Origin: Oceanobacillus sp. FSL K6-2867
Lineage (GTDB): Bacteria; Bacillota; Bacilli; Bacillales; Amphibacillaceae
Reading direction: 5' to 3'
Length of the DNA: 64,000 nt
Assembly (NCBI RefSeq): GCF_037963145.1
Contig: NZ_CP150144.1
Coordinates: 2,728,001 to 2,792,000, forward strand
In this document: piece by piece, positions 12,602 through 20,853 of the stretch
How positions within the stretch are numbered: position 1 is the first letter of the stretch
Layout of the letters: the number at the start of each line of letters is the position of its first letter
Program-made: the position numbers and the translations under genes
Notes under the pieces: generated by a model
What the model saw: the letters and a program-made list of their open reading frames with translations, nothing else
Database searches by the model: none
Told to the model about the DNA's origin: nothing

Positions 12602-13717
12602 GTGGAGAAAAACGAAACGAAAATAAAATCAATCGAAACATATCGAGGAGCAATTCCATTACATACACCTTTTAAAACAGCATTACGAACTGTAACAGTT
12701 GCAGAAACGATTATTGTAAAAATAACTTGCGCAGATGGGACAGCTGGCTGGGGAGAGGCACCGCCAACACATGTAATTACTGGCGAAAGTCTGGCAAGTA
12801 TTGATTATGTCATACATTCTATTTTTAAGCCGCTGCTCATTGGTGAATCGCTTCAAATGCGAGAAAAGCTTTTTCAAAAGATAGAAAGCAGTGTGGTACG
12901 TAATACGAGTGCAAAGGCTGCAGTCGATATGGCGCTTTATGACTGTATTGCAAAACAAGCAAATCTCCCACTCTATCAATTTATTGGAGGCGTCCAGGAA
13001 TCGATTGAAACAGACTATACTGTTAGTGTAAACACACCAGAAGAAATGGCTCAGGATGCCAAAAAGTATATTGAAAATGGGTTTTCCATTTTAAAAGTCA
13101 AGGTAGGAAAAGACGAGATTGCAACAGATATCAAGCGGATTCAAGCAATCCGAAATGTGATTGGTACTGATGTTCCAATTCGCTTAGATGCAAATCAAGG
13201 GTGGCAAGCAAAAGAAGCTGTTCGAGCAATCAGGCTTATGGAGGAACTAGATTTAGGAATTGAGTTAATTGAACAGCCAGTTATCGCACATGATTTAGAA
13301 GGGTTAAAATATGTGACAGAAAATACGGAAACACCAATTATGGCAGATGAAAGTGTATTCTCTGTTTATGATGCAAAGCGTGTCCTTGACATGGGAGCGG
13401 CAGATTTAATTAATATTAAACTAATGAAAACCGGTGGAATCCATCAAGCTATTAAAATTGCTACACTCGCTGAAGCTTTTGGGGTAAAATGCATGGTCGG
13501 CAGCATGATTGAAACAAAAATAGGCATTACTGCTGCAGCACATTTTGCTGCAAGCCATCCGAATATAGCTCACTATGACTTAGATGCTCCATTAATGTTG
13601 ATAGGAGACATTGCAAATGGAGGAATCAGCTATAAAAATAATCAAATCCAGCTAGGAAATGCAGCAGGTCTCGGGATACAAACGATTAATGAACTATATG
13701 TTGCAGAAAAGGCTTAA
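12602..13717 (+). CDS. ykfB: L-Ala-D/L-Glu epimerase YkfB
   Basis: Enolase-superfamily enzyme that converts L-Ala-D-Glu to L-Ala-L-Glu, making the murein dipeptide digestible. 371 residues. The catalytic Lys pair is seen in ILKVKVGKD and in INIKLMKTGG, and metal ligands in PIRLDANQGW, ELIEQPV and IMADES. Start is GTG 12602, three bases after the ykfA stop, with AGGGGTGA inside the end of ykfA as ribosome site. Confidence 0.94.
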   Translation: MEKNETKIKSIETYRGAIPLHTPFKTALRTVTVAETIIVKITCADGTAGWGEAPPTHVITGESLASIDYVIHSIFKPLLIGESLQMREKLFQKIESSVVRNTSAKAAVDMALYDCIAKQANLPLYQFIGGVQESIETDYTVSVNTPEEMAQDAKKYIENGFSILKVKVGKDEIATDIKRIQAIRNVIGTDVPIRLDANQGWQAKEAVRAIRLMEELDLGIELIEQPVIAHDLEGLKYVTENTETPIMADESVFSVYDAKRVLDMGAADLINIKLMKTGGIHQAIKIATLAEAFGVKCMVGSMIETKIGITAAAHFAASHPNIAHYDLDAPLMLIGDIANGGISYKNNQIQLGNAAGLGIQTINELYVAEKA

Positions 13718-13872
13718 TCTTAAGTGAAGTCGTCAGCGGATAATGCAAGACAGATAATCAAGATTTGGACGTTAGCAGTCATAAATACAGGAAAAGAGAT
13801 TCACTAAAGTGAGTAAAGCATTTACTAAAACATTTCCATAAGCACATTTCTCTATAAGAAAGGGGTTTACCA

Positions 13873-14832
13873 ATGATTAATCAAACGTTTGAACAACTAC
13901 CTGATCCAATGTGGGTCACTGCGGTTCAAGTAGCAACTGTCTGGACAGAACCGCAATCAGCAAGGGATATCGATGCAGCGGGGATATCAAATCCAACAGA
14001 TATCGACGATTGGATCAATCATTTGTCCTACGAGGAGAGTCTTGCGCTTTGTAATGAAAACCGTGTGCAAACGCAAGTTTTATACGGGGATCCTGTAGAA
14101 ATTACAGCTGTTAAAGATGATTGGGCCCATGTGGTAATTCCCTCACAGCCGTCCCATAAAGATGAACGTGGCTATCCTGGCTGGATTCCGCTGAAGCAAC
14201 TGAAAAAAGTAGCAAAAAAAGACTGGCAAACAGATCAATTGGCAGCTGTTAAGCTGGATAAAGCTTGGCTGGAGTCAGAGACTGGAGAAAAAGTAATGAA
14301 GCTTAGCTATATGACAATGCTGCCTGTTAAATCATCAGATAGCCTCCGAACACAAGTGATAACGCCACACGGCATTTTTGTATTGCCAACAGAAGCACTA
14401 CATATCTTTCCGACAGAAAAAGGAATCACTAAAGGGAATGGTAATGAAATTGTGAAGGCAGTTGAACCGTTCCAAACCCTAGATTACTTTTGGGGAGGCA
14501 TGAGTTCGTTCGGCTATGATTGCTCTGGTCTGGCATATGCTGCCCATAAAGCGAATGGTTACCAAATAGCACGTGATGCTGGAGATCAGGCAAATGGAGG
14601 TGAGCCGGTTAAATTTAATCAATTGCAGCCTGGAGATTTACTGTTTTTCGCTTATGAAGAAGGAAAGGGAAGCCTGCATCATGTCGGGATTTATTATGGA
14701 CATGGCAGAATGCTGCACTCACCGCAAACTGGCAAAGGAATTGAAATTATAACGCTAGCGGGAACAAAATACGAAAAAGAATTATGTGCGGCAAGACGTT
14801 ACTGGCACAATGAAGGGGAGCAACCAGCATGA
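13873..14832 (+). CDS. ykfC: Gamma-D-glutamyl-L-amino acid endopeptidase YkfC (NlpC/P60)
   Basis: Cysteine peptidase that cuts the D-Glu to diamino-acid bond in murein peptides with a free N-terminal L-Ala. 319 residues: two SH3-like regions (about 1-190) and a C-terminal NlpC/P60 domain. Catalytic Cys is in [14 protein letters not shown], His in [10 protein letters not shown], third polar residue His in MLHSPQTG. No signal peptide is visible, consistent with a cytoplasmic enzyme acting on imported peptides. Ribosome site AGAAAGGGG upstream; its end overlaps the ykfD start by four bases (ATGA). Confidence 0.94.
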   Translation: MINQTFEQLPDPMWVTAVQVATVWTEPQSARDIDAAGISNPTDIDDWINHLSYEESLALCNENRVQTQVLYGDPVEITAVKDDWAHVVIPSQPSHKDERGYPGWIPLKQLKKVAKKDWQTDQLAAVKLDKAWLESETGEKVMKLSYMTMLPVKSSDSLRTQVITPHGIFVLPTEALHIFPTEKGITKGNGNEIVKAVEPFQTLDYFWGGMSSFGYDCSGLAYAAHKANGYQIARDAGDQANGGEPVKFNQLQPGDLLFFAYEEGKGSLHHVGIYYGHGRMLHSPQTGKGIEIITLAGTKYEKELCAARRYWHNEGEQPA

Positions 14833-15845
14833 AAGAAAAAATACTAGAAGTAAAAAACCTCAAAAAGTATTTTGATATGGGTAAAGGAACAATGCTGCAA
14901 GCTGTAAATGATGTGAGCTTTCATGTAAATAAAGGAGAAACCTTTGGCCTAGTTGGGGAATCAGGCTGCGGAAAATCAACGATTGGACGGACAATTCTCG
15001 GTCTGTATAGTAAAACCGCTGGAGATGTTATTTTTGACAATGAGAATGTTCATACTTTGTCTGAAAAAGAGCGATTTCAATTTTACCGGAGAATGCAGAT
15101 GATTTTTCAGGATCCCTATGCATCTTTAAATCCAAGATCAACGGTAAGAGAAGTGATTTCAGAGCCAATGGAGGTTCATGGTTTATATAAAAACAAGAAG
15201 GCACAATTAGAACGAGTGTATCAGCTTTTAGAAGAAGTAGGCTTAAATCGTGATCATGCTAATCGCTATCCACATGAGTTCAGTGGCGGGCAGCGTCAAC
15301 GAATTGGAATTGCACGCGCCTTGGCACTCAATCCGGATTTTATTATTGCAGACGAACCAATTTCCGCATTGGATGTATCTGTCCAAGCACAAGTAGTTAA
15401 TTTATTAAAGGAGCTGCAGCAGGAAAAGGGTCTCACCTTTTTATTTATTGCTCATGACCTGTCGATGGTAAAGCAGTTTTCAGATCGCATTGGAGTTATG
15501 TATTTAGGAAATATGGTAGAGCTGACAGAAAGCAATCAGCTCTATGAAAAACCGCTCCATCCGTACACACAGGCATTGCTGTCTGCCATTCCAATTCCAG
15601 ACCCTGATATTGAAGAAAAGCGAGAACGAATCATTTTAAAAGGAGAATTACCAAGTCCGACGAATCCCCCAAGTGGGTGTGTCTTCAGAACACGCTGTCC
15701 AATGGCAATGGAAGTATGTTCACAAGTAAAGCCCATGTGGCAGGAGGTAGAACAAGAGCATTACGTAGCCTGTCATTTGTATGATGAAACAATCGGCAAT
15801 AAAAAATCCATAAAAAATAAATCCGAAACATTACCTGTACACTAA
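14829..15845 (+). CDS. ykfD: Peptide ABC transporter ATPase YkfD (DppF type)
   Basis: Second nucleotide-binding subunit, expected to pair with DppD on DppBC. 338 residues. Walker [11 protein letters not shown]-loop [14 protein letters not shown], signature FSGGQRQR, Walker [13 protein letters not shown], switch His in FIAHDLSM. C-terminal cysteine cluster ([14 protein letters not shown]...ACH) as in DppD. Start overlaps the ykfC stop, so the two are translationally coupled. Last gene of the operon. Confidence 0.94.
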   Translation: MKEKILEVKNLKKYFDMGKGTMLQAVNDVSFHVNKGETFGLVGESGCGKSTIGRTILGLYSKTAGDVIFDNENVHTLSEKERFQFYRRMQMIFQDPYASLNPRSTVREVISEPMEVHGLYKNKKAQLERVYQLLEEVGLNRDHANRYPHEFSGGQRQRIGIARALALNPDFIIADEPISALDVSVQAQVVNLLKELQQEKGLTFLFIAHDLSMVKQFSDRIGVMYLGNMVELTESNQLYEKPLHPYTQALLSAIPIPDPDIEEKRERIILKGELPSPTNPPSGCVFRTRCPMAMEVCSQVKPMWQEVEQEHYVACHLYDETIGNKKSIKNKSETLPVH

Positions 15846-15919
15846 ACCATTCATTTGCTTTCTCCAGCATTATAAAATTAAAGGTCTATTTTAGAATCGT
15901 GATGTATAGATTTATTAGT

Positions 15920-15972
15920 AGAGGCTGTTCAGAAAAAAGATGATTTATTTTTATTCCCTTTTTTGAACAAGC
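15920..15972. repeat. Palindromic element, GTTCA-A(n)...T(n)-GAAC family, copy 1
   Basis: GAGGCTGTTCAGAAAAAAG on the left and CCTTTTTTGAACAAGC on the right form a long imperfect inverted repeat. A relative lies at 21907-21978. It may act as terminator for the dpp-ykf operon or be a small non-autonomous repeat. Confidence 0.5.
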
Positions 15973-16028
15973 ACTAGTAGAGCAACTAGAATAGAACTCT
16001 ACTTTAATAATTGCAAAGGGGGAGAGCT

Positions 16029-17228
16029 GTGAACAAAAGAAAGCACACATATTATTCCAATTCTGTTCCAAAATCCTTAAAAAAAAAGAAAGCATCCTTG
16101 AAAAAGCAAATAATAAAAAAACAGCAGCAGAAATTGGAATATACAAAAACACAACAAGCGCCACTCAAAAAAATTATTCCATTAAAAAATCGAAAAACAC
16201 GGTACTTCGATAATCGGAACCAATCGACATGGAAGATCCCTACTGCGATTGTATTAGCTGGACTGCTGTTATTCATCCTCGTCATCCCTGCGGTTATTGT
16301 AGCGATGTTTGGTGAAGGGAAGCAGGAATCTATTGTGACACAGGAAAAGGAAGCAGAAGCTACCGTGGAGTTAGATCAATCACCAATTTCTATAGCAGTG
16401 ATGCGACAAGCGAAAGATACAGTGGAGGACATACCATTGGAAGAATATGTAGCAGGAGTAGTTGCTTCAGAGATGCCAGCCACATTTGAGTTAGAGGCAT
16501 TAAAAGCACAGGCTCTAGCTGCCCGAACATTTACAGTTAACCATCTATTGCATGGTGATGCAGAAGGAAACTATGACGTAACCGATACGGTGAATCATCA
16601 GGTTTTTAAAAATGAGCAAGAGCTGAAAGAATTATGGGGTAAAGAATTCTCTGATAACATGAATAAAATTAAGCAAGCAGTTCAGGAAACAGAGGGTCAG
16701 ATTTTAACTTATAATGATGCACCAATCAATGCAGCCTTTTTTTCTACGAGCAATGGGTATACAGAAAACTCTGAGGAATATTGGGATAATGAAGTCTCCT
16801 ATTTAAGAAGCGTGGAGAGTCCATGGGATGTGGATTCACCGAAGTTCCTTGGCCGTGAAACATTTACGATCGCACAAGTGGAAGAGGCACTTGCAATTGA
16901 CTTGCCCAAGGACGCACCTTTATATATCGAAATGGAGCGAACGAAAAGCGGGCGGGTCAGTAACATCGCGATTGAAGATAATAACTTTACAGGCAGGGAA
17001 GTTAGAGAAGGACTTGAGCTTAAATCAAGCGACTTTACGGTAACGCAAAATAATGGGCATCTTATCTTTACAACAGAAGGCTTCGGTCATGGCGTTGGAA
17101 TGAGCCAGTATGGTGCCGATGGAATGGCGAGAGAAGGCAAAACCTACGAAGAAATCGTCAAACATTATTATCAGGATGTTGATATTAGTACAATAAATGA
17201 AACAGCACCGACCCTCGTCTCGAAATAG
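16029..17228 (+). CDS. spoIID: Stage II sporulation protein SpoIID (peptidoglycan lytic transglycosylase)
   Basis: Mother-cell lytic transglycosylase that, with SpoIIM and SpoIIP, thins septal peptidoglycan and drives engulfment. 399 residues from GTG 16029, which is set by AAAGGGGGA at 16015-16023 (an in-frame TTG at 16011 lies before this site). One membrane anchor at about residues 70-93; the SpoIID/LytB domain follows, with the catalytic Glu148 in VVASEMPATFE and the family end motif GFGHGVGMSQYGADGMA. Residues 1-68 are a very basic Lys/Arg-rich cytoplasmic tail, longer than in the 343-residue B. subtilis protein. Confidence 0.94.
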   Translation: MNKRKHTYYSNSVPKSLKKKKASLKKQIIKKQQQKLEYTKTQQAPLKKIIPLKNRKTRYFDNRNQSTWKIPTAIVLAGLLLFILVIPAVIVAMFGEGKQESIVTQEKEAEATVELDQSPISIAVMRQAKDTVEDIPLEEYVAGVVASEMPATFELEALKAQALAARTFTVNHLLHGDAEGNYDVTDTVNHQVFKNEQELKELWGKEFSDNMNKIKQAVQETEGQILTYNDAPINAAFFSTSNGYTENSEEYWDNEVSYLRSVESPWDVDSPKFLGRETFTIAQVEEALAIDLPKDAPLYIEMERTKSGRVSNIAIEDNNFTGREVREGLELKSSDFTVTQNNGHLIFTTEGFGHGVGMSQYGADGMAREGKTYEEIVKHYYQDVDISTINETAPTLVSK

Positions 17229-17245
17229 ACGGGGGGTTTATTTAT
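17211..17245 (+). terminator. Terminator overlapping the end of spoIID
   Basis: ACCCTCGTCT and AGACGGGGGGT (one wobble) enclose a CGAAAT loop that contains the spoIID stop codon, followed by TTTATTTATT. Confidence 0.7.
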
Positions 17246-17269
17246 TGTAGAAAAAATACAAACTATTAT

Positions 17270-17390
17270 AAGCAGAACCACCCGAGACCATGGGTGTCAC
17301 CGTCGATATGAATCCAAAAGTAAGCAGAACCAACCGAGATCACGGCTATCCCGGTCGGTTTGAATCCAAGAATAAGAAGAGTCAACCAAA
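17270..17390. repeat. 52-bp tandem repeat, two copies plus a partial third
   Basis: Units begin with AAGCAGAACCACCCGAGA at 17270, AAGCAGAACCAACCGAGA at 17322 and AAGAAGAGTCAACC at 17374, so the spacing is exactly 52 bases twice. The first two units also share the end TGAATCCAA. Each contains a small inverted repeat (CACCC/GGGTG in unit 1, AACCGA/TCGGTT in unit 2). Non-coding; located between spoIID and spoIIQ. Confidence 0.65.
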
Positions 17391-17473
17391 ATTAAAAGGT
17401 AGTCAGTTGGGAGTACTTATCCTCCATCTGCAAGATAAAGCAGTAAAAAGCTAAGAAATATTAAACTAAACTA

Positions 17474-17517
17474 TTACTTGCTGTGAAGGTAAACATGGCA
17501 AGTAATCTCTTACCTTC
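17474..17517. repeat. Interleaved inverted repeats (pseudoknot-like) upstream of spoIIQ
   Basis: Four 8-base arms occur in the order A-B-A'-B': TTACTTGC (17474-17481), GAAGGTAA (17485-17492), GCAAGTAA (17498-17505), TTACCTTC (17510-17517). A pairs with A' and B with B', each perfectly. Such a layout can form either of two hairpins or an H-type pseudoknot in RNA. It lies about 50 bases before the putative SigF promoter of spoIIQ. Confidence 0.6.
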
Positions 17518-17569
17518 CCCCAATTTTGCAAAAAAATCCACAAAGTCAACAAATTTTTTCAGCAGCAAT

Positions 17570-17599
17570 GTATATATTCTCATTTTTCTGCTCACAATG
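17570..17599 (+). promoter_or_regulatory. Putative SigF promoter of spoIIQ
   Basis: GTATA at 17570-17574, a 15-base spacer and GCTCACAATG at 17590-17599 agree well with the forespore SigF consensus (GYWTA-N15-GGNNANANTN). spoIIQ is a classical SigF gene. The ribosome site GAGGTGAT follows within ten bases, so the leader would be very short. Confidence 0.55.
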
Positions 17600-17618
17600 G
17601 TTGCTGAGGTGATAAATT

Positions 17619-18545
17619 ATGAGTGAAGAATTTAAAGGCGGTCCAAAAAATAAATGGAGTCGCATTTATCGCAAGAAGTGGTTTTTCCCAGCTCTATACT
17701 TGACAATTGCAGCAGTATTATTGTCAGCGGTTGTGTGGTATCAAAATCTAGATAATCAAGTCTCAGATACGACAGAAACCGAGAATCTGACAGATGAGTA
17801 CAGCCCAATCCCAAATGAGGAGGGTGCAGAGCCGGTTATTGAGCAGCAGGAACTGATTCAAATGCCAGTAGAGAACTCAGATCAAGCAGAAATCGTAACT
17901 AAATTTTTTGACTACAACGCAGAACAAGAAGATCGAGAGAATGCACTAGTGCTCTACAACAACAGATTCTATCAAAGTACGGGAGTGGATATCGCGTCAG
18001 CTGATGCAGAAACATTCGATGTTGTAGCAGCTTTAACAGGTACTGTTGAGGAAGTGAAGGAAGATCCGCTTTTAGGAAACGTTGTGATTCTATTACATGG
18101 TGAGGATGTAAAGACTTACTATGCCAGTTTAGAAGAGGTTAGTGTTTCTGCTGGGGCAGAAATAAAACAGGGTGAAAAACTTGGTACTGCAGGAAAAAGT
18201 ATTTTTGGCAAGGATAGCGGAACGCATGTCCACTTTGAAATCAGAAAAGATGGAAAAGAAGTGAACCCAGAAAGCTTTTTCAATCAGCCTGTAAGCAGTC
18301 TCGAAAGTATTACAGAGGAAGCTAAGGAAGACTCTGAAGTGAATGAAGATTCCGCAGCAAATGGAGATTCCGCGGAAAGTGAAGATTCAACAGAAAGTGA
18401 AGATTCCGCAGAAAGTGAAGAACCAGCAGATGAGTCATCAGATACGGATGATGTATTGGAAGAGAAGCCGGAAGATGCTCCAAGTGATGAAGCAGGGGAC
18501 TCTGAACAAGACACAGATGAACAATTAGAAACTGAAAATGAATAA
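17619..18545 (+). CDS. spoIIQ: Stage II sporulation protein SpoIIQ (M23/LytM-like)
   Basis: Forespore membrane protein that binds mother-cell SpoIIIAH across the septum to form the engulfment zipper and feeding-tube channel. 308 residues: short basic cytoplasmic N-terminus, one membrane helix (about 20-42), linker, then a LytM/M23 domain (about 100-220). The HxH end of the zinc site is kept (GTHVHFEIRKDGKEVNP), but the first metal His is replaced by Ser in STGVDIA, as in the inactive B. subtilis protein. Residues after about 225 form a long acidic tail with repeated SAES/EDS units. It starts at ATG 17619 behind GAGGTGAT. Confidence 0.94.
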   Translation: MSEEFKGGPKNKWSRIYRKKWFFPALYLTIAAVLLSAVVWYQNLDNQVSDTTETENLTDEYSPIPNEEGAEPVIEQQELIQMPVENSDQAEIVTKFFDYNAEQEDRENALVLYNNRFYQSTGVDIASADAETFDVVAALTGTVEEVKEDPLLGNVVILLHGEDVKTYYASLEEVSVSAGAEIKQGEKLGTAGKSIFGKDSGTHVHFEIRKDGKEVNPESFFNQPVSSLESITEEAKEDSEVNEDSAANGDSAESEDSTESEDSAESEEPADESSDTDDVLEEKPEDAPSDEAGDSEQDTDEQLETENE

Positions 18546-18549
18546 AACG

Positions 18550-18587
18550 AAAATACTCCGGAAAAGCCATTTCTGGAGTATTTTTTT
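18550..18587 (+). terminator. Terminator behind spoIIQ
   Basis: AATACTCC and GGAGTATT form an 8-bp stem around a 15-base loop, followed by TTTTTTT. Confidence 0.8.
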
Positions 18588-18762
18588 CTTTATCGATGAA
18601 AACAAATTATGGAAAAGAAGCGTATTAATGCGCAAATTGTCGAACGATATTATATTTTCAATACAATAAATTGTGATAAAATATTATTGTTTTTAGAAAT
18701 AAATTTTTTTTGGGCAAAAAACGAATAAAGGTTTTCCTGTTGCAGGAAAAGGAGGAATAAGG

Positions 18763-19779
18763 TTGTTTATTGCAAAGTTTATGACTCCATTATCGGAGCT
18801 TACAATAACAGAAATGATGAATATATTAAATTTGGAAAAGGATGCAGCTTCAGCAAAGGAATCGATGAAGAATATTTGTTTGCATTCTAAATCACAGAAT
18901 ATCCAAAAAAGAGGCATGGAATATTTGTACATGTACGGATTTATGCGGGAGCTTGAATTATTAATTCAAAAAAACCTGGAGTCGGACAACCCATCCAATC
19001 GACTTTGGGGAGAAATTTATCGCATTATGGTGGCGCAGCGTTGCTTTAAGACTAGTCCGACAGAAACTCTGGCACAATTGTCATACTTCAGGAGCCGCTA
19101 TTCTACCAACGAACCAGAGTTATTATTTCTAATTGAATTGATTCAAGAAAAGGCATACCAGCATCTTAATCAATTTGATAGAATTGGGAATTTAATGGTT
19201 ACACATCAACAATATTTTTCAGAAATTGAGGAAAGGCTTCTTGTTGTCTTTTTTAAAGTGAGATTGTACAAAATAAAAGTTGTTTACCATATTATGCGAA
19301 ATGAATTAATCATGGCTAGAAAATACGCATATCGTGCATTAAATATGATTGATAGCCCACAGCTTCATGCACATGTACATACGTATTTAGGGTTATCTTA
19401 TACGCATGATACGTATGAAAGTGGCATTTATCATTTAGATAAGGCATTAAAAATTTCGGAAGACCATAATTTGCTTTACATGATCAATATACTCGAAAAT
19501 TACAATATTCCTTTTCTTTCTGCACATTATAAAATGGTTGAAGATATCTATACAGCAGATAAAGGAGAACAAGCCCATATTGAATTAGCAAAAGGCAATA
19601 ATGAAAAGGCAATAGATATTTTAAGTGAAATACCAAGCAAAACGCCGTTTCAGCTTTATTATTTAGGAAAGGCAAAGCAGGATAAAGGGTTACTGAGGAA
19701 ATCTTATAATCATTTTATCGGAAAACGCAGTGATTATTTTTTCAGCAAGCTACCGTTAGATGCGATGAGGAAATTATAG
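18763..19779 (+). CDS. AimR-family (arbitrium receptor-like) TPR protein lacking the HTH
   Basis: 338-residue all-helical protein. The C-terminal two thirds align by eye to AimR of phages phi3T/SPbeta: ARKYAYRALNMIDSPQ...YLGLSY...GIYHLDKALKIS, then GEQAHIELAKGNNEKAIDIL, YYLGKAKQDK and the end FFSKLPLDAMRKL (AimR: FLIRLPLLELQKM). AimR is a TPR regulator that binds a short secreted peptide and controls aimX. The N-terminal helix-turn-helix of about 45 residues in phage AimR is absent: the frame upstream of TTG 18763 closes at 18700 without room for it. AAAGGAGGA at 18748-18756 fixes the TTG start. Its own hairpin terminator follows; no phage gene or clear AimP precursor is adjacent. Alternative: a more distant Rap/RRNPP member. 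Confidence 0.75.
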   Translation: MFIAKFMTPLSELTITEMMNILNLEKDAASAKESMKNICLHSKSQNIQKRGMEYLYMYGFMRELELLIQKNLESDNPSNRLWGEIYRIMVAQRCFKTSPTETLAQLSYFRSRYSTNEPELLFLIELIQEKAYQHLNQFDRIGNLMVTHQQYFSEIEERLLVVFFKVRLYKIKVVYHIMRNELIMARKYAYRALNMIDSPQLHAHVHTYLGLSYTHDTYESGIYHLDKALKISEDHNLLYMINILENYNIPFLSAHYKMVEDIYTADKGEQAHIELAKGNNEKAIDILSEIPSKTPFQLYYLGKAKQDKGLLRKSYNHFIGKRSDYFFSKLPLDAMRKL

Positions 19780-19788
19780 TTGGCATGT

Positions 19789-19821
19789 GATACCTTGTTC
19801 TTTTGAGTAAGGTATCTTTTT
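19789..19821 (+). terminator. Terminator behind the AimR-like gene
   Basis: GATACCTT at 19789-19796 and AAGGTATC at 19809-19816 form a perfect 8-bp stem, followed by TTTTT. Confidence 0.85.
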
Positions 19822-20237
19822 ACTTTTAGGTGCTGACAAGGTGCAGGGAATGCTGGTCTCGAACTTTGGCGGACTGCATATACTTTTCTGTACTTTAAAG
19901 CATCACAGTAAGTGTTTTATAAAAATACATCTTGTCCCTTTCATTTATCCAGACAATTTTAATCATAAAGCTGGAAAGAAGCTAATATGATGATACAAAC
20001 CATGCAAACGAATTGTCTGAGGTGAGAGCTTGTGTGATTCAGAAAACTTCCTTTTACTACACACTCCTCATGAAGAATATATCCCATAACTATTGTCCAT
20101 TATTCATAAAATTAGTTGTACATACTCCATATTCTACTTAGTATCATCATTTTATTGATATTGATATTGATATCTCGTTGTAACGCCATGTCTCTGCCCA
20201 CACCTCGGAAGTAATCCAACTTAGGGAGGCGAACGGT
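19822..20237 (+). promoter_or_regulatory. spoIIID upstream region with possible SigE promoter
   Basis: No convincing gene in this stretch. TTCATAAA at about 20103-20110 and CATACTCC at about 20121-20128 are spaced like the -35 and -10 of SigE promoters, and spoIIID is known to be transcribed by SigE. A 47-codon open frame from 19850 was examined as an AimP candidate and rejected because it lacks a signal peptide. The spoIIID ribosome site GGGAGGCG is at 20224-20231. Confidence 0.4.
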
Positions 20238-20519
20238 GTGCATGATTACATCAAAGAGAGAACAATCAGGATAGGAAGGCATGTCGTGGAGACAAGAAAA
20301 ACAGTCCGAACGATTGCAAAGGAATTTGGTGTTTCTAAAAGCACAGTTCATAAAGACTTAACAGAACGATTGCCGGAGATTAACCCAGAGCTCGCAAATC
20401 AAGTAAAGGAAATTCTTGAATATCATAAAGCAATTCGGCATCTTCGTGGGGGGGAGGCGACAAGGCAAAAATATAAAATTGATGGAAAAAAAGTGCCAGA
20501 GGAAAAACCAGCTGGTTAG
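20238..20519 (+). CDS. spoIIID: Sporulation transcription factor SpoIIID
   Basis: DNA-binding regulator of the mother-cell programme that activates or represses many SigE genes and sigK. 93 residues, nearly identical to the B. subtilis protein in the first 80: MHDYIKERTIRIG, the helix-turn-helix RTIAKEFGVSKSTVHKDLTERLPEINP and the basic C-terminal helix RHLRGGEATRQKYK. The GTG start at 20238 gives the conserved N-terminus. Located between the AimR-like gene and mbl. Confidence 0.97.
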   Translation: MHDYIKERTIRIGRHVVETRKTVRTIAKEFGVSKSTVHKDLTERLPEINPELANQVKEILEYHKAIRHLRGGEATRQKYKIDGKKVPEEKPAG

Positions 20520-20598
20520 GCATAATGGAGAATTTGCATTATATTATGTAACATAAAGGATTAAAGGAACTGAATAAAATCGTTTTAACTAACATATG

Positions 20599-20630
20599 CC
20601 CGGATAATACATCCGGGATCTTCTATTATT
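20599..20630 (+). terminator. Hairpin behind spoIIID
   Basis: CCCGGAT and ATCCGGG with loop AATAC form a GC-rich stem; the following ATCTTCTATTATTT is only moderately T-rich, so termination may be partial. Confidence 0.6.
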
Positions 20631-20763
20631 TGCTCACAAATTACCCTGCTGATGACTCTTCAAATAGTTATAAAATCAATCAATTCAAGCATTTAGAGCC
20701 TTATCAGTCTGCGTCGACAAACGCTCTTAATTTTATACATAAAAAAGTTTCACAAACAGCAGT

Positions 20764-20796
20764 TAATTGTTGAAATTTGTGGTAAACTATTATAAT
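20764..20796 (+). promoter_or_regulatory. Putative SigA promoter of mbl
   Basis: TATAAT at 20791-20796 with TTGTTG at 20767-20772 (18-base spacer) or TTGAAA at 20770 (15). The rest of the spoIIID-mbl gap (20631-20853) shows nothing further. The mbl ribosome site GGAGGATC lies about ten bases before its ATG. Confidence 0.55.
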
Positions 20797-20853
20797 AGTA
20801 GCATTGTGTCAAAATGACCATGCAAGATAGTAACGCTAGGAGGATCTAGTTTC

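Noticed and set aside
19850..19990. 47-codon open frame after the AimR-like gene considered as an AimP-type peptide precursor
   Set aside because: It lacks a signal peptide, follows a terminator, and is longer than and unlike AimP; only a weak ribosome site.
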